A stretch of 64,000 nucleotides of DNA from Hymenobacter algoricola (lineage in GTDB: Bacteria > Bacteroidota > Bacteroidia > Cytophagales > Hymenobacteraceae). This document shows, in pieces, positions 46,231 through 55,153 of the stretch (positions within the stretch are counted from its first letter, which is position 1; each line of letters starts with the position of its first letter). The stretch spans positions 1 to 64,000 of the forward strand of contig NZ_BAABDH010000021.1 of the NCBI RefSeq assembly GCF_039539525.1, read 5' to 3'. The notes under the pieces are model-generated. The model was not told the origin of the DNA and searched no databases. It worked only from the letters and a program-made list of their open reading frames with translations. The position numbers and the translations under genes were made by a program.

Positions 46231-47709
46231 TTACTTGCTAACTACAAATTCCGTATCCCCTTCCTCCACAATCCAGCTTTCGGCCCGCATCAGAATGGCC
46301 AGGGCGATGTAGAAGAAGGAGCCGACTTTGTCGACTTCGACCAGCTCGTTGAGCAGCAGGTGGAAGGTGATGACCACCAGTGACAGGCCCGCCGCCAGCA
46401 CCACGCGCCGGTGCTGGGCCGAGCGGCTGCGGTGGTACAGGCGCTCTACCTGAAGCAGGGCCGCCCCGATCAGGACGGCGAACAGCAGAAAGCCCGGGAA
46501 GCCCTGCTCGGCCAGCTGCAGCAGAAAGTAGTTGTGGGTGGTCGACTTCTCACGGTTGTCGCTCACGTAGGTGCGGAAGCTCTTGACGGTGTAGCGCCGG
46601 TACTCGGGGTAGAACGTGCTCGGGCCGCTGCCGGTAACGGGCTTTTCGCTGACCATGCGCGCCGCTGCCACCCAGCGGTACACCCGCTCCATGCCCGACA
46701 CGTCCTCCATCTTGTAGGTGGCCTCCAGGTGCTTCTCGAAGTTGTGCTTGTTGAAGACGGTCTTCTCGAAGTCCGGGGCGTAGAGCATGTAGTTGTTCTG
46801 ACTCATAAAGTAGAACGCCCCGCTCGTGGCCGCCAGGGCCGCGACGGCCAGTACCACCCGCGTCAGGCGCAGGCGCAGCACCAGATAAAACAGACCCGCA
46901 ATGGGCAGCGACAGAATGGAAGCCCGGGTGTAGGAGAGCAGCACGCCGAACAGCAGAATGCCCAGCGCCCCCCGCCACAGGGTGCGCCGAAGGCCCGGCT
47001 CGGCGTCGCGGGCGGCGTAAAAGGCGTAGGGCACCAGCAGCGCCGCCACCACGGCGTAGATGACGTGGTTGATGTAGAAGGGCTGAATGGCCCAGTTGAT
47101 GGAATCGAAGGAAAAGCCCTTGGTGCCGTGCCGCGCCGCCGTGTAGAGCACCGTGATGACGGCGCTGCTCACGTAAAACGCCGCCACCCGCCACACGTCG
47201 GCGGGCCGGCGCACGATGGTGAGCGTGACGAACACGAAGGGTACGATGTACCAGGTTTTGGCCAGCAGGTACTTTACCGACTTCACCGTATTCACCGAAA
47301 ACACCGTGGACACCACCGACCACAGCAGCGCCAGAGCCATAATGATGACCAGCGGATGGGCCCAGAACCGGGCCGGCACGTGGGTTTTGCCCAGCACCAC
47401 GCTCACCGCGAAGCAACCCAGCAGCACCAGCATCAGCGGCTCGGAGGGCACGTCCATGCTCAAGCCGCCGGGCAGCCCGATTTCGCGGGAGAAGGCCAGG
47501 GCAAACAGCAGCCCGTAGTACACCCAGCGCCAGTCTACGAGCAGCACGCCCACGCCCAGCACGGCCAGGGGCAGCGCCAGCAGCAAGGGGCTCTGGCTCA
47601 GGCCCGCCGTGGCCCCGATCAGCAGCAGCCCGGCAATGAAGACCACGAACAGCCGCTGGGCGGTGTCGCGCGGCCACAGGCGCTCCAGCAAAGTCGGCGT
47701 GGTTTCCAT
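46231..47709 (-). CDS. O-antigen ligase/Wzy-like polysaccharide polymerase
   Basis: 492 residues with ~12 hydrophobic segments. The periplasmic loop near the C-terminus carries YRWVAAARMVSEKPVTGSGPSTFYPEYRRY and STTHNYFLLQLAEQGFPGFLLF, the GxGxxxF and HNxxLQxLxExGxxG motifs of the Wzy/WaaL family (PF04932). Acts in the inner membrane joining or ligating glycan units. It starts 2 bp after the Wzz-like gene; with the genes at 49033-53564 it forms an exopolysaccharide locus. Confidence 0.9.
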   Translation of the reverse strand: METTPTLLERLWPRDTAQRLFVVFIAGLLLIGATAGLSQSPLLLALPLAVLGVGVLLVDWRWVYYGLLFALAFSREIGLPGGLSMDVPSEPLMLVLLGCFAVSVVLGKTHVPARFWAHPLVIIMALALLWSVVSTVFSVNTVKSVKYLLAKTWYIVPFVFVTLTIVRRPADVWRVAAFYVSSAVITVLYTAARHGTKGFSFDSINWAIQPFYINHVIYAVVAALLVPYAFYAARDAEPGLRRTLWRGALGILLFGVLLSYTRASILSLPIAGLFYLVLRLRLTRVVLAVAALAATSGAFYFMSQNNYMLYAPDFEKTVFNKHNFEKHLEATYKMEDVSGMERVYRWVAAARMVSEKPVTGSGPSTFYPEYRRYTVKSFRTYVSDNREKSTTHNYFLLQLAEQGFPGFLLFAVLIGAALLQVERLYHRSRSAQHRRVVLAAGLSLVVITFHLLLNELVEVDKVGSFFYIALAILMRAESWIVEEGDTEFVVSK

Positions 47710-47711
47710 GG

Positions 47712-48788
47712 TTATTCGCGGGCCCGGCCCAGGCTCAGGTTGCCGCGGTAGAGCTCGAGCAGGGTGATGAAGATAACCGAGAGCACCAGCGTAATCAGCA
47801 CCGACGACAATACAATCAGCCAGCGCACGGGGGCCGTTTTCTTGGTGGCGGGGAAGGCTTTCTGCACCACGTAAATCGAGGAGATCTTGCCGCTGATGGC
47901 CAGCTTGGCGGTTTCGTAGGCGTTGCGGGCCCCGATCAGGCGGCCCTGCAAGTCGTTGAAGCGGGCGTAGAGCGTGGTCATCAGGTCGGTGCCGGCCACG
48001 TAGTTTTCCAGGTTCAGCAGGTTGCCGCCGTCGGCCTGGGTGAGGCCCTTCAGGGCGCGGCGCAGGCCGGCAGCCCGGCGGGAGTCGCCTTCGCCCTCGG
48101 CCCGGCGCAGGTCGGTTTCGGTCTGGATGATTTCCTGAGCCAGGTAGCGCGACTCCCGGTCCATGCCGTAGATACCGTAGCGGCGGCGGCCCCGCACCAG
48201 GCTGTCGCGGGTGGCGGCGTACTGCTGCTCGAGGTAGGTTTTCCGTTCGCCGTAGAGCTCAATCACCTTGCCGCGGTTTTCGAAGGTGAGCTGCTGATTG
48301 ATGGAGTCAATAACCTGGGTGAGGGTATTGGCGATTTTGGCAGCCAACACCTTATCCCGATCCTTGAAGGTCAGCTCAATGGCGTCGCGGTCGTTGTGCA
48401 CGACCGCCAGGTTGCTGTTGAACTCGTCGAGGGCAGTCTGGTCGGCTAGGTCGTTGCCGGGCTTGCCGGCCTTGTAGTGCTGGTGGAGCTGGAAGCGCTT
48501 AATCATCAACTCGGCCACCGTCTGCGACTCGCCAATGGTGATGATGCGGTCCAGGTCTTCGGCCCGTCCGCCAAGTTCCAGCTTGCCGCCCTCGGTGAAA
48601 ATGCGGTCGGGGTCGGTGGTGTTGGGGTTAGTAGGGTAGAAGACGGCGGTGGACTTGTAGATGTTGGGCAGCAGCAGGGCCACGACAATGCTGACAACCA
48701 GGGCCAGACCGACGGCCGTCAGAACCAGAAATTTCCACCGATTGATAACGGGCCAGAGGCCAAGCAGCGAATAGGAGCGGGAAGACAT
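47712..48788 (-). CDS. Wzz-like chain-length determinant
   Basis: 358 residues from ATG 48788 (MSSRSYSLLGLWPVINRWKF). Two membrane helices bracket a long coiled periplasmic domain: LVLTAVGLALVVSIVVALLLP near the start and WLIVLSSVLITLVLSVIFITLLELY near the end, with helices such as FENRGKVIELYGERKTYLEQQYAATRDSL between. Typical polysaccharide co-polymerase without a C-terminal kinase. Regulates chain length together with Wzy. Confidence 0.88.
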   Translation of the reverse strand: MSSRSYSLLGLWPVINRWKFLVLTAVGLALVVSIVVALLLPNIYKSTAVFYPTNPNTTDPDRIFTEGGKLELGGRAEDLDRIITIGESQTVAELMIKRFQLHQHYKAGKPGNDLADQTALDEFNSNLAVVHNDRDAIELTFKDRDKVLAAKIANTLTQVIDSINQQLTFENRGKVIELYGERKTYLEQQYAATRDSLVRGRRRYGIYGMDRESRYLAQEIIQTETDLRRAEGEGDSRRAAGLRRALKGLTQADGGNLLNLENYVAGTDLMTTLYARFNDLQGRLIGARNAYETAKLAISGKISSIYVVQKAFPATKKTAPVRWLIVLSSVLITLVLSVIFITLLELYRGNLSLGRARE

Positions 48789-49032
48789 GCAGGGTAAGAA
48801 TGGGCAACGGGCGCGGCCGGGACCGGTTTTCGGCAAGCAGCGTGGGGCAAAGCTAGTCGATTTTCCCCGCATTGAATAGCCCCGAAACGCAGGGGCGGCA
48901 TTTGGGGACGCGCGCTGAACTAAGCGCGGAAAGTGGCCGACCCTGCGCGGTGGAGCGCACCAGGGCGGATAAAAATGGCGCCGGGCCGGCGGTTTTTCCA
49001 TAATTTCGCCGCCCACCCATCGTCTCGCGGCT

Positions 49033-50451
49033 ATCAAAAAGTTTTTCGGAAATATCAGCTTCGTGGTGCTGCTCAACCTGCTGGTGAAGCCGGGCTGGGT
49101 GGTGGTCGAGAGCCTGGTGCAGGACCGCCTGGGCCACGCGGCCTTCGGCACGTTTACGGCCCTGTACGCGCTGACGCTGATTTTTGCCTCCGTTTCCGAC
49201 CTCGGCCTCACCCAGCTGACCACCAAGCGCGTGGCGGCCAGCACCGGGTTTATGCCCGAGTACTTTCCCACCATTCTGCCCCTGAAGGGCGGGCTGTCGG
49301 CCCTGTTTCTGGGGCTGATTGTGCTGGTCGGCTACGGCATCGGCTACCGGGGCCACACCCTGACCTTGCTGGCCCTCACCGGCACGGGGCTGCTGCTGAC
49401 GCAGTACACGAGCTTTCTGCGCGGCACGCTCCAGGCCCACCAGCGCTTCAACACCGACGCCCTGCTCTCGGTGCTGGAAAAGGCGCTGCTGCTGGGGCTG
49501 GTGCTGGCCCTGCTTACCGTGGGCCTCACGCTCGACAACTACGTCGTAGCCCGCTCGGCCGCCACGCTGTTTACCTTCGTGGTGCTCTACGGCCTCATTA
49601 CCCGGCTCTACGGCTTCGTGCGCTACCGCCTGCGCTGGGACCAGGCCCGCTCGGTGCTGCGCGCCAGCCTGCCCTTCGCCATGATTACGCTGCTCTACGG
49701 CCTGAATGAGCGGATCGACATGGTGATGCTGGAGCGCCTGGCCACGCCCGCCGAAGCCGGCTACTACGCCGGCGCCTACCGCTGGGTCGACGCCATTATG
49801 ATGTATATGTGGACGGTGCTGCCGCTGTTCTTCGCCAAGTTTGCCCACGCCACCGACCGGCCCCAGGAGCAACAGGAGCTGCTCTGGTTCGGGCAGCGCA
49901 TCGTCACCATCCCGCTGCTGTTCGTGTGCGCCTTCGTGCTGTTTCGCGGGGAGGTGCTGTTCTGGCAGTTCACCCACAGCTCCCCGGCCGAGCTGGGCCA
50001 CATGACCACGGCGCTGAAGATCCTGTTTGTCAACGTGCTGGTCCACGCTTTCTTCGCCATCTACAGCACGCTGCTCACCAGCACCAGCCAGGAAAAGGCC
50101 GTGAGCTGGCTGGTCGCGCTGAGCATCGGGCTGAACGTGGGCCTGAACGTGCTGCTACTGCCGCGCTACGGAGCCGTGGCGGCGGCGCTGAATACGCTGC
50201 TGTGCGCCGTGTTCGTGTCCGTCGGCTACCTCGTGCTGGTGCAGCGGCGGGCCGGCGTGCAGGTGCCCTGGGCGCTGCTGGCCCGGCTGGGGCTGGCCTT
50301 CGGGATGCTGTGCGCCACGTTCTGGGGCCTGCGCCTGCTGCTGAACCACTGGCTGCTGGAGGCCGTGGGCGGCGGGCTGGTGTTCGTGGGCATCCTGTTT
50401 GCCAGCGGCATCGTCCGGCTCAGCGAGCTAAAAGCCCTGCGTCCCCGGTAA
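49033..50451 (+). CDS. Wzx-like oligosaccharide flippase (MOP/MATE)
   Basis: A 12-14 helix flippase (FVVLLNLLVKPGWVVVESLVQDRLGH; LERLATPAEAGYYAGAYRWVDAIMMYMW; LSIGLNVGLNVLLLPRYGAVAAALNTLL). It moves lipid-linked repeat units across the inner membrane. The first canonical start is GTG 49063, but family-like sequence IKKFFGNISF lies in frame upstream (49033-49062) with no ATG, GTG or TTG before it. The coordinates given include this stretch. TAATTTCG at 49001-49008 may be the -7 box, supporting a start between 49015 and 49035. Confidence 0.85.
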   Translation: MKKFFGNISFVVLLNLLVKPGWVVVESLVQDRLGHAAFGTFTALYALTLIFASVSDLGLTQLTTKRVAASTGFMPEYFPTILPLKGGLSALFLGLIVLVGYGIGYRGHTLTLLALTGTGLLLTQYTSFLRGTLQAHQRFNTDALLSVLEKALLLGLVLALLTVGLTLDNYVVARSAATLFTFVVLYGLITRLYGFVRYRLRWDQARSVLRASLPFAMITLLYGLNERIDMVMLERLATPAEAGYYAGAYRWVDAIMMYMWTVLPLFFAKFAHATDRPQEQQELLWFGQRIVTIPLLFVCAFVLFRGEVLFWQFTHSSPAELGHMTTALKILFVNVLVHAFFAIYSTLLTSTSQEKAVSWLVALSIGLNVGLNVLLLPRYGAVAAALNTLLCAVFVSVGYLVLVQRRAGVQVPWALLARLGLAFGMLCATFWGLRLLLNHWLLEAVGGGLVFVGILFASGIVRLSELKALRPR

Positions 50452-50502
50452 CGCCGCGCCGCCTGTTACTTTCGCCTTTCCGTACTTTCCTTTTCCTTCC
50501 TC

Positions 50503-51636
50503 TTGCAGATAGCCGTCAACGTCCGTTTCCTGCTGCCCGGCGACAAGCTCGAAGGCATCGGGCGCTTTACCTACGAAACGCTCAGCCGCCTCGTGCGCCG
50601 GCACCCGGAGCACACGTTCCACTTCCTCTTCGACCGCGCCCACGACCCGCGCTACCTGTTTGCGCCCAACGTGGTGCCCCACGTGCTGTATCCGTCGGCC
50701 CGGCACCCGCTGCTGTTCGTGGCCTGGTTTGAGGGCGCCGTAGCGGCCTGGCTGGCCCGCCACCGCCCGGCCGTGTTTCTGAGTCCCGACGGCTTCACCA
50801 CCCTGGCTACCCGCGTGCCCCGCGTGACGGTGCTGCACGATCTGGCCTTCGAGCACTTTCCCCAGGATGTCGACTGGCTGGTGCGCCGCTACTACCAGTA
50901 TTTCTCCCCCCGCTTCGCCCGGGCTTCCCGGGTGCTGGTGGCCGTGTCGGAAGCCACCCGGCAGGATATCGTGGCTACCTATAAGATTCCCGCCGCCAAA
51001 ATCCGGGTGGTGTACAATGCCGCCGACGAGCATTTCCGGCCCCTGCCCGCCGCCACCCAGCAGGACGTGCGCGACCGGTTCAGCGCGGGCAAGCCCTACT
51101 TTCTGTTCGTGGGCGCCCTGCAGCCGCGCAAAAACCTGGTGAACCTGCTCCGGGCGTTTGACGCGTTTAAGTCCCGCACCGGCTCCCCGGCCAAGCTGCT
51201 CATCGTGGGGCGCACGGCCTGGAAAGCCGGCCCCATGTTCGACGTGTACCAGCAGATGCAGCACCGCACCGCCGTGCACCTCACCGGCCGCGTCACCGAC
51301 GAGGAGCTGGTGCAGCTCTACGCCGCGGCCCTGGCCACGGCCTACGTGCCGTATTTCGAGGGCTTCGGCATTCCGATTATCGAGGCCCAGGCCTGCGGCT
51401 GCCCCGTCATCACCTCCGACTGCAGCTGCCTGCCCGAAGTAGCCGGCGACGCGGCCCTGCTGGTTGATCCGTTCAGCGTTGAGTCCATCGCCCGGGGCCT
51501 GGAAACCATGCACGCCGACGCGGAGCTGCGCGGGCAGCTGGTGGAGCGCGGCTACCGCAATACCGCGCGATTTTCCTGGGAGCAGAGTGCCGACGCGCTG
51601 TGGCAGGCGGTGCTGGCGGCCGTGAGTAAGCAGTAA
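50503..51636 (+). CDS. Family 1/4 glycosyltransferase (GT-B)
   Basis: 377 residues from TTG 50503 (MQIAVNVRFLLPGDKLEGIGRFTYETL). GT-B features: GIGRFTYETL near the start, VTVLHDLAFEHFP, ASRVLVAVSEATRQDIV, YFLFVGALQPRKNLVNLLRAF and PYFEGFGIPIIEAQACGCPVITSDCSCLPEVAGDAALLVDP (E-x7-E motif). Part of the glycan locus. The sugar is unknown. TACTTTCG at 50467-50474 is a probable -7 box. Confidence 0.9.
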   Translation: MQIAVNVRFLLPGDKLEGIGRFTYETLSRLVRRHPEHTFHFLFDRAHDPRYLFAPNVVPHVLYPSARHPLLFVAWFEGAVAAWLARHRPAVFLSPDGFTTLATRVPRVTVLHDLAFEHFPQDVDWLVRRYYQYFSPRFARASRVLVAVSEATRQDIVATYKIPAAKIRVVYNAADEHFRPLPAATQQDVRDRFSAGKPYFLFVGALQPRKNLVNLLRAFDAFKSRTGSPAKLLIVGRTAWKAGPMFDVYQQMQHRTAVHLTGRVTDEELVQLYAAALATAYVPYFEGFGIPIIEAQACGCPVITSDCSCLPEVAGDAALLVDPFSVESIARGLETMHADAELRGQLVERGYRNTARFSWEQSADALWQAVLAAVSKQ

Positions 51637-51818
51637 ATAAGCAGTAGAAATGAGTAATTCCTGGTCGCCGCTGACTACGAAGGCCGACAGCAGGGGAACA
51701 GGGGCAACTGGCCGGTTCGCCATCGTTTGCCGTAATTTGCCGGTGCCGCCGTGACTGCCAGCAGAGCTGGGGACTCTCAGTTGCTCATCACGAATCGTTT
51801 CTCACTAATTAAAAAGCC

Positions 51819-52451
51819 GTGCGCCTGATCCGAATGCCCGGCCCCGTGCGGCGGCTCCTGCCCGAATGCCTCTGGGCGATGCCCGGCACCGGCAACCAGC
51901 TCTACCTGACCTTCGACGACGGCCCCATTCCCGAAGAAACGCCATTCGTGCTCGAGCAGCTGGCCCGCTACAACGCTAAAGCCACCTTCTTCTGCGTGGG
52001 CGAAAACCTGGTCCGCCACCCCGGCATTGCCCGCCAGGCCCTGGCCGCCGGCCACCGCCTGGCCAACCACACCCACCGCCATATCAGCGGCTGGAGCCAC
52101 GGCCGCCCCGAGTTTCTGGCCGATGTGGCCCGCTGCCAGCAGGAGCTCAACGAGCTACTGCCCGCCCCCGAGGCCCGCCCGCTGCTGCGCCCGCCCTTCG
52201 GCCGCATCACCATTCCCCTGGCCCGCACCCTCGACACCAGCCATCAATTGGTGATGTGGGACGTGCTGACCTACGACTACGACCGGGACTTTTCGGCCCC
52301 CAAGTGCCTGGCCACGGCCATCCGCGCCACCCGGCCCGGCTCCATCGTGGTGTTTCACGACAGCCTGAAGGCCAGCCGCAACCTGCGCTACGTGCTGCCG
52401 CGCTACCTGGCCCACTTTGCCGCGCTGGGCTTCACCTTCGAGCCGCTGTAA
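51819..52451 (+). CDS. Polysaccharide deacetylase (NodB domain)
   Basis: 210 residues from GTG 51819; ATG 51834 is a close alternative. NodB motifs: YLTFDDGPIPEET (TFDDGP), ATFFCVGENL, LANHTHRHISGWSH (H-S/T-x3-H), LLRPPFGRIT and DVLTYDYDRDF. Removes acetyl groups from N-acetylated sugars in peptidoglycan or exopolysaccharide. It has no signal peptide. Followed after 3 bp by a glycosyltransferase, so cotranscribed. Confidence 0.9.
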   Translation: MRLIRMPGPVRRLLPECLWAMPGTGNQLYLTFDDGPIPEETPFVLEQLARYNAKATFFCVGENLVRHPGIARQALAAGHRLANHTHRHISGWSHGRPEFLADVARCQQELNELLPAPEARPLLRPPFGRITIPLARTLDTSHQLVMWDVLTYDYDRDFSAPKCLATAIRATRPGSIVVFHDSLKASRNLRYVLPRYLAHFAALGFTFEPL

Positions 52452-52454
52452 CCC

Positions 52455-53564
52455 GTGCTGGCCCTGCTCACCGTCTACTTTGGCCTGTGGTTTTTGGTGC
52501 TGGGCACGGCTACGCTGCTGTTCGGGCGCTACCGCCGGCCGCCCGCGCTGCCGCTGCCCGCGCCGCTGCCCCGCGTGAGTATTCTCATTGCGGCCCGCAA
52601 CGAGGAAGCCGCTATTGGGCGCTGCCTGCGGGCCATTCGGGAGCTGCGCTACCCGGCCCACCTGGTGGAGGTGCTGCTCGGCGACGATGCCTCCACCGAC
52701 GCCACGGCCGCCGTAGCCGCGGCCGCCATGCAGGGCTACGCGGGCCACTTCCGCTGCCTGCCCGTCACCGAAGCGCTGGGCTCGGCCCGCGGCAAGGCCA
52801 ACGTGCTGGCCCACCTCACCCGCGCTGCCACCACCGACTTCTTCCTGCTCACCGACGCCGACATTGCCGTGCCGCCGACCTGGGTGGAAGCCCTGCTGGC
52901 GCCCGCGCTGGCCGACTCCCTTCTGGGCACCGTCACGGGCCTGACGGTGGTGCGCGGGCCACGTTTGTTCGACCAGCTGCAGGGCCTCGACTGGCTCTTG
53001 TCGCTGGGCCTGGTGCAGGTAGTGTCCGACGCCGGCCGCCCCGTGACGGCCATGGGCAACAACATGCTCGTCACCCGCGCCGCCTACGAGGCGACGGGGG
53101 GCTATGAGGCCCTGCCGTTTTCCGTCACCGAAGACTACGCCCTGTTCCGGGCGGTGCTGGCCCGGGGCTTCACGTTCCGGAACCTGTTCCGGCCCGACGT
53201 GCTGGCGTTTTCCCTGCCCATTGCCACGCCCGCGGCCCTGCTGCACCAGCGGCGGCGGTGGCTGGGCGGGGTAGAGGCGCTGCCGGCCTGGCTGCAGGGC
53301 GGGCTGCTGTTCTACGGTGCTTTCTACCTGGCGCTGGCTTTGCTGGCCGGGGTAGCCGGGCCCCTGCCGGCGCTGGGCGTGCTGGTCGCTAAAATACTGC
53401 TGCAGGGCCTGCTGGCCCACCTGTGCTTCCGCCGGGCCGGGCTGAAGCTGCGCTGGGCGCTGCTGCCGGCCTTCGAGCTGTACACGATTGTGCTGACGCT
53501 GAGCCTGGGCCTGTTTCGCCTGCTGCGACTGCGCTTCGAGTGGAAGGGACGAGAGTATGTTTAG
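52455..53564 (+). CDS. Family 2 glycosyltransferase, paralogue of 36555 gene
   Basis: 369 residues from GTG 52455 (MLALLTVYFGLWFLVLGTATLLF). RVSILIAARNEEAAIGRCL, VEVLLGDDASTDAT, FLLTDADIAVPPTW, GGYEALPFSVTEDYALFRAVLARG and LLHQRRRWLGGVEAL (QxxRW) give the processive GT2 pattern. Three C-terminal helices and a FEWKGR end match the gene at 36555-37712. Inner membrane, adding sugars to a lipid or growing glycan. Confidence 0.9.
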   Translation: MLALLTVYFGLWFLVLGTATLLFGRYRRPPALPLPAPLPRVSILIAARNEEAAIGRCLRAIRELRYPAHLVEVLLGDDASTDATAAVAAAAMQGYAGHFRCLPVTEALGSARGKANVLAHLTRAATTDFFLLTDADIAVPPTWVEALLAPALADSLLGTVTGLTVVRGPRLFDQLQGLDWLLSLGLVQVVSDAGRPVTAMGNNMLVTRAAYEATGGYEALPFSVTEDYALFRAVLARGFTFRNLFRPDVLAFSLPIATPAALLHQRRRWLGGVEALPAWLQGGLLFYGAFYLALALLAGVAGPLPALGVLVAKILLQGLLAHLCFRRAGLKLRWALLPAFELYTIVLTLSLGLFRLLRLRFEWKGREYV

Positions 53565-53649
53565 GGCTTAATGCTTGGAGCTGGCATGCTACTGGGCTCC
53601 TGCTGCAACCGGCTCACTTGGCATGCCGACTAAGGCGCGTACGCTAATG

Positions 53650-53683
53650 AAACGCCCCGCCGCTGGCTGACGACGGGGCGTTT
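53650..53683. terminator. Hairpin between glycan locus and T9SS operon
   Basis: AAACGCCCCG at 53650-53659 pairs with CGGGGCGTTT at 53674-53683 around a 14-nt loop. It lies between the convergent glycosyltransferase and T9SS genes. Confidence 0.7.
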
Positions 53684-53708
53684 GGCAAAAGATTCAGAAG
53701 TATTAACC

Positions 53709-55142
53709 TCACTCGCACACGATGCGGGCCGAGTAGCGGCGGCCATCTGCGCCGGAGCCGTTGAGTAGGTACAGGCCCGGCGGCAGGCCGGGCAGGGCCA
53801 AGCGCTGCCCGGCGGGCTGGGCCAAGGCGGGGGCCACGGGCCAGGTGCGCACGGTGCGGCCCAGCATATCACACAGGCGCAGCTCACCGGTCAGGGGCTG
53901 GTCGGAGCGCAGCGTCAGCTCGGGCCGGGCGGCGCTGACGGGGTTGGGCCAGGCCTGAAAGGCGGCGCGGGCCACTTGGCCAGGACGGGTGCTGAGCACG
54001 GTCCAATTGGCGTGGATGCCCAGGAACAGGTCCGAGCCGCCGATGGGACCCTGCTGGGCTTCGCCGCTGAAGACGTAGTTGCTCGTGCCCGGCTGCACGG
54101 CCAGGCCGCGTACGAATTCCGAGCCCGACCCGCGGAAGAGCACCGTGTCGCGCAGCACCCGGCCATCCGGGGTGACCTTGCCCAGGTACACGCGGTAGCC
54201 GTTGGCATAGTAGAAGCGGCCGGCCATAACGACATTGCCATCAGCCAGGGGCTGGAGCAGCTCGGGCACGGCAATATCCGCGACGAAGCCATTGGTGTAG
54301 TGGATGTACTTGGTCCAGACTGTGTCTAGGGCGGCATTGTAGCGGGTGAGTTTGGCATTCTCACAGATCAGGTAGCCGCTTTGGTTGGGCAACGGTGCGA
54401 CGCTACGAATGCTGTTGTTGGCCGTGCCGTAGAGTGGCTTGGTCTGATCCACTACGCCGGCCTCGGTCAGGTGCAGTGCTTTGCGCTCATTGGGCGAGCC
54501 GCCACTGGTGTTTTGCAGCCAGTAACCACCCCGGCCGGAATTGTCCTTGAATAGGCCCGAGACGAAGCCAATGCGGCTGGCGTCGTAGATAATATCCGTG
54601 CGGGCCACGACCTGCCCGGCGGCATTGACCTTGAGCCATTGGGGGAAGGTGTTGAGAAGAGCAGTCAGCACGAAGTTGCCGTCGTTGCCTAATAGCAAGC
54701 TAGTGTAAATGTCATTGGTCGGGCCGCTGACCTTGCGGGTCCAGAGCGTATCGCCTTGGGGGTTGAGCAGCACCAGCATGGCCGCATAGCGGGCCGTAGC
54801 CGGGTCGCCGCCATCGGTGGCTACCAGCACCTGCCCGGCCGTGTTTTCACACACGGCGCGTACCGTTAGCTGGGTAAAGCCGGGCAGCTTTTGGGTCCGG
54901 GTCCAGAGCGTATCGCCCTGCGCGTTGGTCCGTACCAGATAGAGCTTCTGATTGATGGGCAGGGGCGGCAACTTCTGTTGCCCTCCCACCACCAGGTAGC
55001 CCCCGGCCCGAACAGGCGTGAGAAACCCACCCGCTTCATTACCGGTCGAGCCAAAGATTTTTTGTACGCGCAGCTGAGCCGTAGCTGGCGGCCCACTCAG
55101 GGCCGCCAGCCAGCACAGGCTGAAGAAAAGGAAGTGCTTCAT
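53709..55142 (-). CDS. T9SS-secreted hypothetical protein
   Basis: 477 residues from ATG 55142 (MKHFLFFSLCWLAALSGPPATAQ), a signal peptide. Repeated blade-like units with Dxx-GDTLWTR/K (TNAQGDTLWTRTQKL, LNPQGDTLWTRKVSG) suggest a beta-propeller. The C-terminus is a type-A sorting tail (AFQAWPNPVSAARPELTL... GLPPGLYLLNGSGADG). Exported to the surface by the Por system. Second gene after the M6 protease, 11 bp gap. Confidence 0.82.
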   Translation of the reverse strand: MKHFLFFSLCWLAALSGPPATAQLRVQKIFGSTGNEAGGFLTPVRAGGYLVVGGQQKLPPLPINQKLYLVRTNAQGDTLWTRTQKLPGFTQLTVRAVCENTAGQVLVATDGGDPATARYAAMLVLLNPQGDTLWTRKVSGPTNDIYTSLLLGNDGNFVLTALLNTFPQWLKVNAAGQVVARTDIIYDASRIGFVSGLFKDNSGRGGYWLQNTSGGSPNERKALHLTEAGVVDQTKPLYGTANNSIRSVAPLPNQSGYLICENAKLTRYNAALDTVWTKYIHYTNGFVADIAVPELLQPLADGNVVMAGRFYYANGYRVYLGKVTPDGRVLRDTVLFRGSGSEFVRGLAVQPGTSNYVFSGEAQQGPIGGSDLFLGIHANWTVLSTRPGQVARAAFQAWPNPVSAARPELTLRSDQPLTGELRLCDMLGRTVRTWPVAPALAQPAGQRLALPGLPPGLYLLNGSGADGRRYSARIVCE

Positions 55143-55153
55143 GGCCGGGCTCG

